Origin: Neurospora tetrasperma FGSC 2508
Taxonomy: Eukaryota; Ascomycota; Sordariomycetes; Sordariales; Sordariaceae
Assembly: GCF_000213175.1 (NCBI RefSeq)
Contig: NW_009799099.1
Coordinates: 2,394,123 to 2,458,122, forward strand
Direction of reading: 5' to 3'
Length of the DNA stretch: 64,000 bases
How positions within the stretch are numbered: position 1 is the stretch's first letter; the number at the start of each line of letters is the position of its first letter. Below, one piece after another: positions 34,866 through 46,735 of the stretch. The notes beneath the pieces are model-generated. The model saw nothing but the letters and a program-made list of their open reading frames with translations, was not told where the DNA came from and did no database searches. The translations under genes were made by a program, and so were the position numbers.

Positions 34866-36820
34866 CCTTCCTTGTCCTTTGGCGCATACGGTGAGCGGCG
34901 TCATGGTTTATTTGGGTCTCCTTTTTCCTTGCCCACTCATCGTCCTTATCATCATCATGTGACTGTTCATGATTTCATCTTCTTATTCATCAAATTGGAT
35001 GAAAAGGAAGGTTCCTGATAGGAAGACTTTGATGGAACATTTTATGGCTGGGAGCGACCAGATTATTAGACAGCAGCGTTGAAGCGGCGCTATGCTGATG
35101 TACTACATGATTTCCCGGTACAAACTGAGCGGAGGGCTTCCAACGGATTGGGGAGCCAAAAAAAAAAGACAAAACAGCAATAGATGGTAATGGTTGACGA
35201 ATGTCATAGGAAATTCTAAAGATGAATTTTTGTGGTTTATATCACTTGAGATTGCTCGTACAGGTCGTGCCAGGCCACGTTACAGATCAAGGGCCTGTAA
35301 TTACAACATCATACTTTTGGTTGGTACTACTTACAGAATGTCTGACATAGGGAACCGATCTCGACAAAACATGTGCGAAATTATCCCAGAGGTTCCAATC
35401 TGAAACACAAAGAAACACCAATGCCATGTGTGAAGCTCTTAGATGTGCTGGCGGTGGATGATAAGATAGGTAGGTATCCAGCAGAGGCATGTCGGGGATG
35501 GCGATTTCCCGCTATGTATGTAGCTCTATACACTACATAGCTGCACCTCTGCACTAGAGTAGCTGCATGCAAGTTAGAATTGATCCCTACACTACTTCAT
35601 GCAGGCTTTCTAAAGTGCACTGCGTGACTGGATAGAAGTGTCTACCGCCGGAAGCAGGTGAAGGTGAAGATGAGTGTCGTCGCATTGGCGCGGAAAACCC
35701 GAGTCGACGGGAAGAATGCGAGGATGGGATCCTGTCATTTCTCTTTTTGTGATGAGCGACCTGACACTCACTCCATCGTACCGTTGAAATCGATGCCTAG
35801 GCCCAGCGCATACATACATACATGCTAAACAGTGATCCACTCTCTTCATTCAGCTGTTGCCGTGTTCTCGAGGCGTCCAAGACATCCAGGGCTGCACTGC
35901 AGCGTTCGAACACTTACAATATTTCCATTACTTCAACCAGCTCTCTGCTGTGGTGGATGTGTGAATGCTTGGTTGTTTCAGCGCAAACAGTTCCAACCCG
36001 AATCATACATTCCACTTTGTCAAGTACGTTTTCCCCTCCTCTAGGGGTAGTAGGTAGAGGTAGCTTCTTTCCTCTGCTCTTTCTCTTTTCAAAACGCTCC
36101 GCCAACCAATACCGGATGAACTCCCACGTCAAGAAACAAGGATATCAAGGTACCTTTCGCCTAGTACTTTTACCCCGCGGTACGCCATCTCGAACGATCT
36201 GACACACGACAACAAGCGACCAGCGCCCAGCATTCAAGAACCACAACAACAATAACATCCAGCATCTGGTGGCTAACGGCAATGCCCACTTAATCTTCCA
36301 GAGCGCCAGCAATTGCACAAGGGAACCATCTTCGTCTTGCCCCGCTGGACCTTCGGCATTGTTCTAGGCGCCTTCATATATCGATACCTTTTCCGTCTAG
36401 CTTTCGAATGCTGTCAACGTCTAGTCACAGAGTTTCGCATAGACAAAAAGAACACGAAACGCCGGCCGTATCGAGCAAGCGTTCACGCTAGTCGCCAAAA
36501 CCTTGGGCTGTACACTCCGAGTCATCAGCTTCCACTTCACGGATTTCTTCCCGTCGCGCTTTTCAACATTCTCTCGGCTCCATACCCCACACGGACCCGA
36601 TCTTGTTTTCGCATCGACATTTCCGGCGCATTATCACATCCGTAGCAAGGCACCCAACACCGACGCCCACTTCCATTTTACTACATCTTGGGCCGACCGG
36701 CGACCAGCCCGGGTTTCCATACTGCGAATCACAACAGAAAAGCGGACCCCTCCTCCATTCCTGGGCCTGGATTGGGAATGGGATACATCACGCTACTACC
36801 CCGTCGATATCCACCCACCC

Positions 36821-36827
36821 TATATAA
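36821..36827 (+). promoter_or_regulatory. TATA-like box upstream of the kinase gene
   Basis: TATATAA string 218 bp before the kinase ATG, in a pyrimidine-rich context. The position is consistent with a core promoter and a leader of about 180 nt. Motif only; no transcript data. Confidence 0.35.
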
Positions 36828-37038
36828 GGTCTCTCGGCAAGAACCCTTGAATAGCCAGCCAGCCAGCTTCGGCTCTCTCACAGAATCTCCAGGCCCCCGG
36901 GCCCCTTCGTACACCTATCTGCCTACCGGCGGCAACCCCAAAATTTCGGACATATTGACCTCTGCGGAGAGAGGGTAAACAAAAGTGGGGGGAGTTTTTG
37001 ACTGGATCGGTAAAGCCTCCCGGACCGGGGCCGCAGGC

Positions 37039-40000
37039 ATGGCGCCGAACCCGCCGGGCTCCTTCTCCACCGAGCGCTCGTATCATGGCGGGAACGGCAA
37101 GGCAGCAGCAGTCGTGGCTACCAAAGTGCCGGGGACACCGCGTCGGGAGGCTGGCGGCCATGGCCGAGAAAAGGCGGTCCAAGATCCGGGCCTAAAGGAC
37201 TATGTACGTCGTTCTTCCTCTGTCCCTCTTATTTTCCCCTGGTGTCTCGTTAGAGTGCTTCGCCGTTAATATTGTGTGGCATGTCGTATGTGAAAGATTC
37301 TGAAGCTCAGTCAGGTCTCTGTTTCATCCAAGTTCTACCCTCTAGCCGGTGCGGAAGGGTCGTAACGAGGCGGCTCGTACCTTACCTACATTGTTGACAT
37401 ATGCACCTCTCGGCATGCTCAGTGGCTTGCATGAGTCTGATTTCTTTGTTCAGCAGCACCGGCATGGGGCCACAGTGACCCCGACTTATCAATCAATCAA
37501 TAAATCAAACGATATCACACATTCGGTTCTTTTGAGACATGGCTGACCTATGACCACATACGTGGGTGTTTAGCGACTCGGTGATTGCATCGGGAAAGGA
37601 GCCTTTGGATCGGTCTACAAGGCCTTCAACTGGGGAACCGGCGAGGCCGTGGCCGTCAAGCAAATCAAGCTCGTCGATGTACCAAAAAGCGAGCTTCGGA
37701 TGATCGAGGTGAGTTGGTTTGATAATTTCCAAGATACATCCGATTGCTTCAAGCTGACATTGCGTAGGCCGAAATCGATCTCTTGAAAAATCTTCATGTG
37801 AGCGGAGACGGCAGCTCTTTGCTCAAGCTAAAAGTACTAATAACATTTAGCATGACAATATTGTCAAGTACATAGGTTTCGTAAAATCGGCGGATTGCCT
37901 GAACATCATCCTCGAGTAAGTGGGTTCCTTGAGCCGGGAAGAGACACCGAGAATACTAACACGAGTTGGACAGGTACTGCGAAAATGGCTCGCTGCATTC
38001 GATATGTAAAGCCTATGGCAAGTTCCCAGAAAATCTTGTCGGTGTGTACATGACCCAGGTCCTTCAGGGGCTGCAGTATCTGCACGACCAGGGTGTCATC
38101 CATCGAGATATCAAAGGTGCCAATATTTTGACTACCAAGGATGGCACCGTCAAGTTAGCAGACTTTGGCGTGTCAACCAGCACTCTAGCAGGCCCAGACA
38201 AGGAGGCGCAAGTAGTAGGGACTCCCTATTGGATGGCCCCTGAGATCATTCAACTGTCCGGCGCTACCTCTGCCTCGGATATCTGGAGCGTCGGATGTAC
38301 GGTTATTGAGCTTTTACAAGGAAAGCCTCCATATCATCACCTGGCTGCGATGCCGGCTCTTTTTGCTATTGTTAACGATGACCACCCACCGCTTCCAGAA
38401 GGAGTCTCACCGGTTTGTCTCTCCGTGTTCTCAAGCTGCGCGGGTTTGATATGCTGACCACGAGAATAGGCTGCTCGTGACTTCTTAATGCAGTGTTTTC
38501 AGAAGGACCCTAACCTTAGAGTATCGGCGAAAAAGCTTTTGAGACATTCGTGGATTCAAGGTTGCCGGAGGAGTGATGCGCCGATATCAAAAGCACCATC
38601 AAACTTTATTCAGGCCGTTGAGGAAGTCAAGCAATGGAACAAGGCGCTCAAGTCATCGGAAGCCACCCCTAGAACATCGATTGGTTCAGATCACGGAAAT
38701 CCTTCCACACAGAATAGGAATGCTTCTGGCCAACATCGTCCAAATCTCTCTATTTCGACAAAGGTGCCCCCACAGCAAGCGAAGCCGAAGGCGAACGCAG
38801 AGGTCTTTAGGTCTCCTGCGGTAGAAGCTGGTGAGTATCAGAAAATTAGGACGTGAAAGTGTTAGCTGACAGATTGTGACAGACGATGATAACTGGGACA
38901 ATGACTTTGCCACTGCAATTTCACCTAGTGCGCTCCACCTCCCTCACATCAAAGGCCAGGATAATTTTGGAGGACTACTTTCCAGCGATCGGCTCAAAGC
39001 GTTCGCATCCATTGACAGCTCGCGGGAAGATACAGAGAATTGGGACGAAGACTTTGGCGGAGAATTTGAGCAGACGATTCGTCCCTTGCCGAAACGGTCA
39101 GATAGGGTGTCCGATTCCAAGTCTTCTCAGCAAGGACATAGGCGGCAAAGGAGCAGCAAAACCACGATTTCAAGCGCCTCCCAGACTAAGTCGCCTGTGA
39201 GGACGCAGTTCGGAAACAAGTTTGAACTTCCACCCCGTCCTGAATCAATCTATCGTGAGCAGTCTACCGAGGATTACTCTGATCTCTTTGGCGATACGGA
39301 CTCTGTCTTCAATAGCCGGCTTAATGTTGCTGTCAAGGTAAACCTTGCCTCTCCCTCTTTGTCGCCTGATCCCTGTCGCCAATTCGCTGACCGTCTTGCT
39401 TTTGTAGGACGCCCCGCAACTATTTCACCCTTCTGATCTCACCAGTTTACCGCGCTCTACGGCATCGCCTGTCAATGGCAGCAGCGGGCGGAGACAGTCA
39501 GCTTCCGCGCGGCCACCATCAGCCCCTGAGAAGCCCGCCGTCCGAAGGACAAGGATGACAGTAGAGATCACAAAGTTTGCTGAAGACGAGGGTGACGAGG
39601 ACTTTTCGGACATTTTCGGGGCCGAACAGGAAAGCTTCACAAAGCCGCCCAAGAGCGATGAGGGATCAGAAGATGGCCATCAACTCATGCTCCTTTCCAA
39701 GTTGTCTAACAATTCTTGGCTTGGGGACGACGAAGATGAAGACGACCCCTTTGCGATGATGGATCCAGGCTGGGATGAGATGGATCTCGAGGCCAATATT
39801 GCTCGTGATAGACATGCTAGGTTGGCCGAGAAGGTGGAAGAGAGAGTGAAGTCTTTGAAGCCGACGGAGAGTGAGGATATACTTGCTGATCTGGCTGAAG
39901 ACTTGCTCAATCTTCTATGGGAAAACAGCGAGGTCAAGGATCTCATCATCAGTGCACATGGGTTGCTACCGATCCTGGAGATCTTGGAGCCCTGCACAGT

Positions 40001-42484
40001 GAAGAGTCGTCAGCACATGATCTTGCAGCTGTTGAAGATCGTCAATGCGGTAGGTGCCAATATCAGTGTTCATATGTGAAAAACTGTATGGCTGTCCGAT
40101 CACTGACTGCGAGCAGATCATATTGGACGACGTCGAGCTGCAAGAGAACTTGTGTTTCGTTGGCGGTATCCCTATTATCACCAAGTTCGCTGCTCGGCAG
40201 TATTCGAACGAAATCCGCTTGGAGGCCGCAGCCTTTGTTCGGCAAATGTACCAGACTTCTACCTTGACGCTGCAAATGTTCGTCAGTGCAGGCGGTCTCA
40301 ATGTCTTGGTAGAGTTTCTGGATGAAGACTATGACATGTCGCCAGACCTTGTTCTTATCGGCGTGAATGGCATTTGGAACGTCTTTGAGCTTCAGGTAAG
40401 CCTTGTTCTTCAACACATGTCTTGATGTCAAGAAATGGTGCTGATTGTCACTCTAGGGTCCGACCCCAAAGAACGACTTTTGCCGCATATTCTCGCGAAG
40501 CAAAATCTTGGACCCATTAGCTGCAGTGCTGCACAAGGTCTTGGATGAAGATGATAGGGACGAGCTGTCCGAGCTGATTGAAGCTCGCATCGTCAACATC
40601 TTTTATCTCTTCTCGCAAGCGGAGAACTATGTGAAGGAAGTCGTTGCCGAGCGCTTTGTACTCAAGAGTATGTACCCCTTATTGTTATAATGCCGGGTCA
40701 ATTGCTAATAATCATAACTCAATATAGCTGTCCTAAAGGACCTCAGGCGGATGACACCTGCTCACCAAATCACTATGCTCAAGTTCATCAAAAACTTATC
40801 CATGCTGTCAACCACGTTAGAGTCATTACATTCCGCTGATGCCATTGACTACTTGATCGACGTTTTGAGCAACTCAATGAAGAGAGGGCAGCAGCATTTC
40901 CGCGAAATCTCCAATCAAGTGCTCAACACCATGTTTAACCTATGCCGACTCAGCAAGGAGCGTCAGGAATACGCTGCCAGCAATGGTATCATTCCACTGT
41001 TGCTCAAGATCATGAAGACCGATCGGCCGCCCAAGGAATTCGTCCTCCCTATTCTCTGCGACATGGCGCACTCGGGCAGCAAGGGCCGACGATATCTGTG
41101 GCAGAACAATGGGCTGGAATTCTACGTTTCGCTCTTGGCAGATCAGTATTGGCAAGTCACGGCGCTGGATGCTATCTTTGTTTGGCTAGAAAAGGAGACG
41201 GCCAAGGTCGAACACCATTTGCTCGACGGCAACTTTACCATGGCGATCACGTCTTGCTTCAATACCAACAAAGCAAATGCTTTCGACGCCAACCTTCTCG
41301 AACCGCTGTTAAAGCTTGTACGACTTAGTCCCTCTGTGGCAGCATCACTTGCCAAGGCGGAGATGTATGCTGGCATCGCCCAGAAACTGAGCCACAAGAA
41401 GGCCGTTGTGCGCCTCAACTTGCTCCGTCTCGTGCGCAGTATCATGGACGGCTGCGAAGTCAACAACACACCCATGGCGACCCTGGCCACTTCGACCGCG
41501 GGCCGTGCGCTGCGTGTTCTCTTTGACGATATACAAATACTGGCAGATAAGGATCCAGCAGTATTGGTGCGTAACTTGGCATCGGAGATCGTTAGGAGCC
41601 ACATCGACATCGATCTACAACACGACGTAGCAGCCTTGGGCGCACTGAACATGGGTGCTGGGCCCTCGGCCATCCCCAATCCGCTCAACAACCTGAGTTC
41701 TGGACCACGCTCGCGGTCTGGCCCCCGGCGCAATACTAGTTATACACCGCCAGGCTTACATGCCAGCATGTCCATGCCGCCCACACCCACGCATGGTCAC
41801 CGAGCCTCGCATTCGTCTTCGGCCGCATACATCGAAGTAGCATCAACGCCGAAACGCTCCGGAATCTCCCTAGCCCAGGAGCGCGAAGCAATGTATCGGC
41901 CGCACAGCAGAGACGGCGGCGTCCCGCTGATCAATATCCCACGCCGAGTTAGCCAAGACACCTCAGCGGGCATTCCTTCGTTGTCCTCATCCATGGGCTC
42001 GGCCGGTGGCTTAGGGACACCCTCAAGGATGCGACTGCCCCGCATGTCCATGACGCAGTATAGTTCTCCTAGACCGAGTCTATCATCTGCCGCCACGGCG
42101 CCTGGAGCGGTCTCAGCGACGGGCATGGGGATAGGTAACTCGGGCATAGCGAGCAGTCGTGCCGAGCGTGAGCGAGAGCGGAGCGAAAGTTCGCTGAGTA
42201 ACCATAACAAGGAGAACTACGGGCGGATAAGGTCCGGGTCATCAGTTGCGGGTCCCGAGGCGAGGATCCTCGGAGGAGGAGGGTTGTACTCGGTCTCGCC
42301 GACAGGGAGTGCAGTGAGCTTGTCTAGCAGTTTCCAAGGTAGTGGAGGAGGAGGAGGAAGTGAGGGGTTCTCACGCAGCTACGGAGCGAGAGAGTCATCG
42401 TTCTCCGTTATGGGTGGTAGTGCGGGCGCCGGAAACGCTAAGCGCAGAAGTCGAGCGCCTAGTTCGGACATGAGGTGGTCGTAG
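37039..42484 (+). CDS. cdc7: septation initiation network kinase Cdc7/SepH
   Basis: Ser/Thr kinase of the MAP3K-epsilon/Cdc7p/SepH type, which acts in the septation initiation network at spindle poles to trigger cytokinesis and septum formation. Eleven exons: 37039-37203, 37574-37708, 37768-37797, 37851-37915, 37974-38412, 38470-38830, 38883-39337, 39408-40049, 40117-40395, 40457-40667, 40728-42484 (1512 residues). Kinase domain about residues 56-310: glycine loop [17 protein letters not shown] with Lys84, catalytic HRDIKGAN with Asp177, DFG at 195-197, and [12 protein letters not shown] disordered acidic middle has repeated W-D-E/D-DF motifs ([28 protein letters not shown]). Residues about 690-1130 form an ARM-like helical repeat region. 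The tail is Ser/Gly-rich. The frame stays open for 141 more codons after the TAG (see findings). Intron 1 is unusually long (370 nt). Confidence 0.93.
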
Positions 42485-42910
42485 GACGGTCATCCTCTGT
42501 TGCCGGAAAGTAAGCAGACAACTGTTATTGGTGATGGCTCTGGGTTTGGTGATAACGAAAGGCAACGTCTTGGTAGTGCTCGCGGGACTGGGAGCGAGGC
42601 GGGAGTTTCTACTTCTTCGTCTACGGCGCCGAGTACACCTACTAGTAGCGGTGGCAGGATTGTGGGTGGGAAGAGTGAAGTTCCGCTTAGTGCTTGCGGG
42701 AAAAAGACTGCTGGTGGCAATATCGCTTCTGGCGGTAGTAGAGAGGGCGTTGTTCGTCCTAGTTCTTCTGGCGCTGGCAGTGGTGGTGGTGATGGTGGTC
42801 TTCAGCATGGTCATGTTAGACAAACCAGACGGGGGCTATTATTGTCTGGTCGAACGAATTCGTATCCTGTTCCTGCTTCGGCGGTTAGAGATGATAGGAG
42901 AAGAAGATAA
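42485..42910 (+). other. in-frame open extension after the kinase stop codon
   Basis: Directly after the TAG of the kinase gene, the same frame is open for 141 codons to a TAA at 42908-42910. The translation is Ser/Gly-rich, like the annotated kinase tail (for example SRGTGSEAGVS-like and SGAGSGGGDGG segments). It has no ATG of its own at a sensible place. It may be an alternative C-terminus reached by readthrough or by splicing, a tail lost by a recent nonsense change, or 3' UTR that is open by chance. Confidence 0.5.
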
Positions 42911-43607
42911 AATAGTGTTATGGATAAAAGAACGAGCATGACCACTCATAAAAAGAAAAGGGGAAAAGAGGAAGAGGACGGACGGAGGCGTTCCTTTGCT
43001 CATTTTTTTTGTGCAGGATATCTTTACAGGGCATGTATTTCATCCAAGATCGTTAGAAGACCTTCACGAGAAGTAGAAGTATCTGTATTTGGGGATTGGT
43101 AGATATATCATCGTGGGAGCTACGAAGACCTTTTAATGGATGATGGGTAAATATGATGTGCCAGTCAAGCAGACGGGATGTCTAGGTACGTCTGTGCATG
43201 GGTCCGGGTGCCTGGGTAGCGTATGTACAAATGCAGGGACGTCCCCAGCGTTTTATATATCTTGCATCTTGCGCAGATATTGGAGAACGAGTGCACGAGC
43301 GCTGTCATCAGCAGATGCCCCCTCACAGTGACGGGATGGTGGTGACATCTCTGATTGATGGAAGTTCGGCTCTGTTCGATGCCAGGCGTCTTCATATCCC
43401 TTTGTCCACCCACAACATTCATGATAGCTTGGATCATCTACACTCTTTTGTTCATAACATTGCCCCATCTGTCAGTCATTGATTTAGGAGGCTCTGATAC
43501 CCAACCTCCCAACCCGGCGCGACGACGGCGATACGTACATCCCTCGGTTCAACCCAGCTTAGCCCCTTCGCAATCGCAAGATCACCTTTGAGCGCAGACG
43601 GTTCAGG
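42911..43607. other. intergenic between the kinase and the Sur7-like gene
   Basis: 3' flank of the kinase gene and promoter of the membrane protein gene. The overlapping short frames on both strands show no coding signature. Confidence 0.5.
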
Positions 43608-45338
43608 ATGATCCGACGAAGCGTATACATCACGGGACTAGCAGTCTTTCTCGCCGGTGAGTCTCGTCTCTCTCATCTCGTCTGACCCGGTCTTTCTGCC
43701 CGCCCGTGAGGAATCAAGTAGCTGACGAACCACAACCAACTCCTTACACCCACCCCAACAACAACAGTGACAACAATGACTTTAACCTCCATCCTGCTTC
43801 CCCGGTGGATTACTTGCTCCGTTCCCTCCCCCCAGACCTCTCACAATCATGGCCACCACAAACACTACCACATCATCCACGACTCCTCACCTGTCCATGT
43901 GGCGGCGGCCTCCAGCGGCTTCCACGATTACATCGGCCTCCACCAGCGATGTCAGACGCCTGTCGTCAACGACTTAGTGCAAGTATGGTACTATAATAAT
44001 CCCAGCGACAGCGCGAAATCCGTCTCCTTCGCCCCCATCAAAGACAGGCACGCCAAACACGCCAAACAACACACCGAACAGGAGAAATTAGAATGTATCC
44101 CCTTCCCCGATCCCCGATTCTGCTCCGGTGGTCTCCATGCCAACTCTACTGGCCTTGGTCCTGGTCCTCCTTCCTCTCCTCCTCCTCCTCCCTCTCCTCT
44201 CCCTCATCCCCCCAATAATCCCAACAACCCCATTCCCGACCCTGATCCCTCCAAACCCCCTGGCCCCGATATCCCGGACCCCGGCAGCAGCCATCAACAA
44301 GAGGAACGCAGATTCTTCTGCAACATGTGGAAGTCCACGGCCTTCCTGATGAATCTCTTCGTGGTTTTGGAAGTCGCAACGCTGGTTGGGTTCGTGGTTT
44401 TGTTGGTGTTGGGTGATGGTGGGCATCAGGACGTGCAAAGAAGGAGGAGGAGGGGAAGTGGAAGTGGACGAGGTGGGCGAGGAGGGGAGGAAAGCTTACT
44501 TGGTGGGCAACATGGTGGACCAAATGGACCAAATGGACCAGATGGAACAAATGAACAAGGTGGACAAGGTGGACAAGGTGGACAAGGTGGACAAGGTGGA
44601 CAAGGTGGACAAAATGGATCAAATGGATCAAATGGATCAAATGGACCAAATGGACAAGGTAGGAGACGGAGGAGGCTCGGCTTGAGGATCTTGAGAGAGA
44701 AAGGAGAAAGGTGGAAGGTGTTGGCTTGGATGATGGGGGCTGTGGGGGTGGGTTTGGCGATGGCGGGGGGTTTAGTGGTGAGTTCTTCCTGGCTTATCTT
44801 TTTCCTTCGTTTTCTTCGTTCAATTTTTTTCTTTTTTTTCTTGTTTTTTTTCTTCAACTCTTGGGTAGATAGATGATGGGGTGGCGGTAGTAAGGATGGT
44901 GATGAGGCTGAGGATCATGATGGAATATGTGGACAACAGGTTTTGATGGTTGCCCCGGGTAACGGCCGGGATGTTTGGATGGATGGAATGGGGATGCTCG
45001 CTGCCCCTTGTCGTTTTCAGGGTACGGGGTACAGAGGCAGAAACAGAGGCTAACATTCGCTCGCTAAACTGGCGAGCTGCTTGCTTGCATAGGCCTACCT
45101 CTTCCATCACGATGATCAGTTTAACCGAATCCCGGGGTACCGGCTGGGGGCCTCTTGGTATCTTTGCATGTTTGGGGCGCTGATTTCGATGGCGTGTATG
45201 GCTGGGCTGGTAGCTTCTGCTTTTGTATTGCCATTTGAGGACGCTTTGGTGGTGCCCTTTGAGGATGAGTGTGATGAGGATTCGGAGGATGACAATGGTG
45301 GTCAGAGAGAGAGGGAAAGAATGCCCTTGCTCGGATAA
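43608..45338 (+). CDS. four-TM Sur7/PalI-like membrane protein
   Basis: Predicted plasma-membrane protein of 441 residues with the layout of the fungal SUR7/PalI (claudin-like) group. Four exons: 43608-43656, 43768-44777, 44869-44889, 45093-45338. TM1 is near the N-terminus (YITGLAVFLAVTTMTLTSIL, then LLPRWI). A large external loop follows with several Cys and a Pro-rich stretch. TM2 is FLMNLFVVLEVATLVGFVVL. A low-complexity loop has Gly-Gly-Gln repeats. TM3 is VLAWMMGAVGVGLAMAGGLV and TM4 is ASWYLCMFGALISMACMAGL; the tail is acidic. Exon 3 is a 21-nt micro-exon (IDDGVAV) needed to join TM3 to AYLFHHDDQFNRIPGYRLG without a frame break; its donor GTAAGG is good. Without it the frame into the last exon is still open, so a form lacking 7 residues is possible. 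Family placement is by topology and is tentative; the gene itself is well supported. Confidence 0.78.
44517..44660 (+). repeat. 9-bp minisatellite coding for Gly/Gln/Asn repeats
   Basis: Sixteen imperfect 9-bp units, in order: GGACCAAAT-like units, then GGACAAGGT in an uninterrupted block of five, then GGATCAAAT three times, then a mixed pair. The 9-bp period keeps the frame, so the region reads as NGP, GGQ and NGS tripeptides in the loop between TM2 and TM3 of the Sur7-like protein. Copy-number changes would lengthen or shorten the loop without a frameshift. The opposite strand is open across it too, because the repeat lacks stops in several frames. Confidence 0.9.
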
Positions 45339-46735
45339 GTCAAGTCAAACTTTAGGTTGGGCTGGTACTGGGGCTGTTTTGTTGTGATAGGAAACGGGTT
45401 CATGTCCGGGCGTCAATTCGAGGCTAATAACGATAGTTCGGAGGGCGCTAACTATAGGCAATCTCAACTCTTTACGCGCTGAGGATGCCGGCTACCGTCA
45501 GACAGAGTCCATGGGACTATATGTCCATTCATCTCAAGTCCGGAACACCGACACCTTGAAGGTCATGGTCGATCAAGGAGATCGGGTTTTGGCCGACCAA
45601 ATAGGGGTATGCATAATCCACTTGCCGAAAGAAACCTAATGAATGGCTCGGAACAAGTGAGCCACTTTGAAAATGCCGAAAGATGGGCACTTGAGCCATG
45701 AAAGCTTGGTTAAGCCGGCAATACAACGATCCTACAGTCGTGTTCTAGCATTGCCCTCGGGTTCCGAAAATGTATGTGTATGTTCGCACTACGTGGCTGC
45801 CGTTGTCAGGGAAGCAGAAGTCCATGCTCGTTCTCGCAAAGAATCGACTGAGGAATCGAGCGACTGTGGGCAATTAACCCGAAACCTGATACGCTAGCCC
45901 GAATCCACAGGATATGGAGACCCCAGGGCGACAGCTCTGCGCTCAGTCACTCACTGGAATGTTGCGTTCAATTCCAATGAACACAATATTTTGATATTTT
46001 GTCAACAAATGGACCTGACTTCAGGACTTCAGTGCCCCTTGCAATCGTGGTAGCTCCGTAGGCCCGATGTGAGCTGCAGTCAGCAATCCCGGTCCTGCCC
46101 ATCCTCCCCAGATCACGCACTCTGTGTGTGCTGTGTGGTGCCGTGCCTCTGTGCCCCTGGATCGAGAAGCTAACATCAGTTCCTCGGGTCTCGGAAGTGG
46201 ATGCCAGGTCAACAGGGGTTCTTCAGGTCCCATCTTTACGAACTCTCCGGCTTTCTTGTTCCTGGGTGGTCTTTTCCGTTGTGCTTCTGCTCATATCACC
46301 ATCTCTTTCACACTCACACACATTTTTGTTCATCACACTCCGAGGGAGATTGTTGGTGACAGTGATACACCCTCCCAGCTTGGACTTTCCACAGCTTTTA
46401 CCAACTTTGCTTGGACATCCAGTAAGATTACTTTTCTCTCATACGTCCGATCGCCTGTACCGGGGTTCGCGCCAAGGTTGGGATGCGCGCGTTGGATCTT
46501 ATACAGCTCTTAGCCTGTCTTTTCCATCTTGTTCCCCCCCGTCCCCATGTTTGATCCCCAATAGCGTTTCGTGATCGGGCAATCCAGGTTGCTGTTCTTT
46601 TTGTTGGACTTGCTTCTCACCGCCTGTGACTTTAGGCGCCGGTCTTTCTTGTCCAGTCCCATCATTTTCATACAAGGACAACGCACCATCGTCGTTGGGT
46701 GGTGCGCCAGAAATCTCCCTTTTCTCTTTTTCACA
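45339..46735. other. intergenic between the Sur7-like gene and ERG4
   Basis: 1.4 kb holding the 3' UTR of the membrane protein gene and the ERG4 promoter. Open frames reach about 148 codons near 46128-46574 but are Leu/Ser/Pro-rich pyrimidine-tract readings with no domain. Confidence 0.5.

Larger units (their letters stand above)
34715..37038. other. intergenic region upstream of the CDC7/SepH kinase
   Basis: 2.3 kb with no supportable gene. It contains a long poly-T tract and, at its right end, the kinase promoter. Frames near 36313-36850 are open for about 110 codons in two registers but begin with non-ATG codons, overlap each other and lack domains; they probably lie in the leader or promoter. 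Confidence 0.5.

Noticed and set aside
36503-36850. 115-codon plus-strand frame upstream of the kinase
   Set aside because: Starts with TTG, competes with overlapping frames in the other registers, and spans the TATA-like box; more likely promoter or leader sequence.
42528-42941. 137-codon plus-strand frame overlapping the kinase extension in another register
   Set aside because: Leu/Val/Arg-rich and shifted relative to the Ser/Gly-rich frame that continues the kinase; likely a shadow of it.
44146-44649. Minus-strand frame reading long LVHLVHLVHL repeats
   Set aside because: It is only the reverse reading of the 9-bp minisatellite in the Sur7-like gene.
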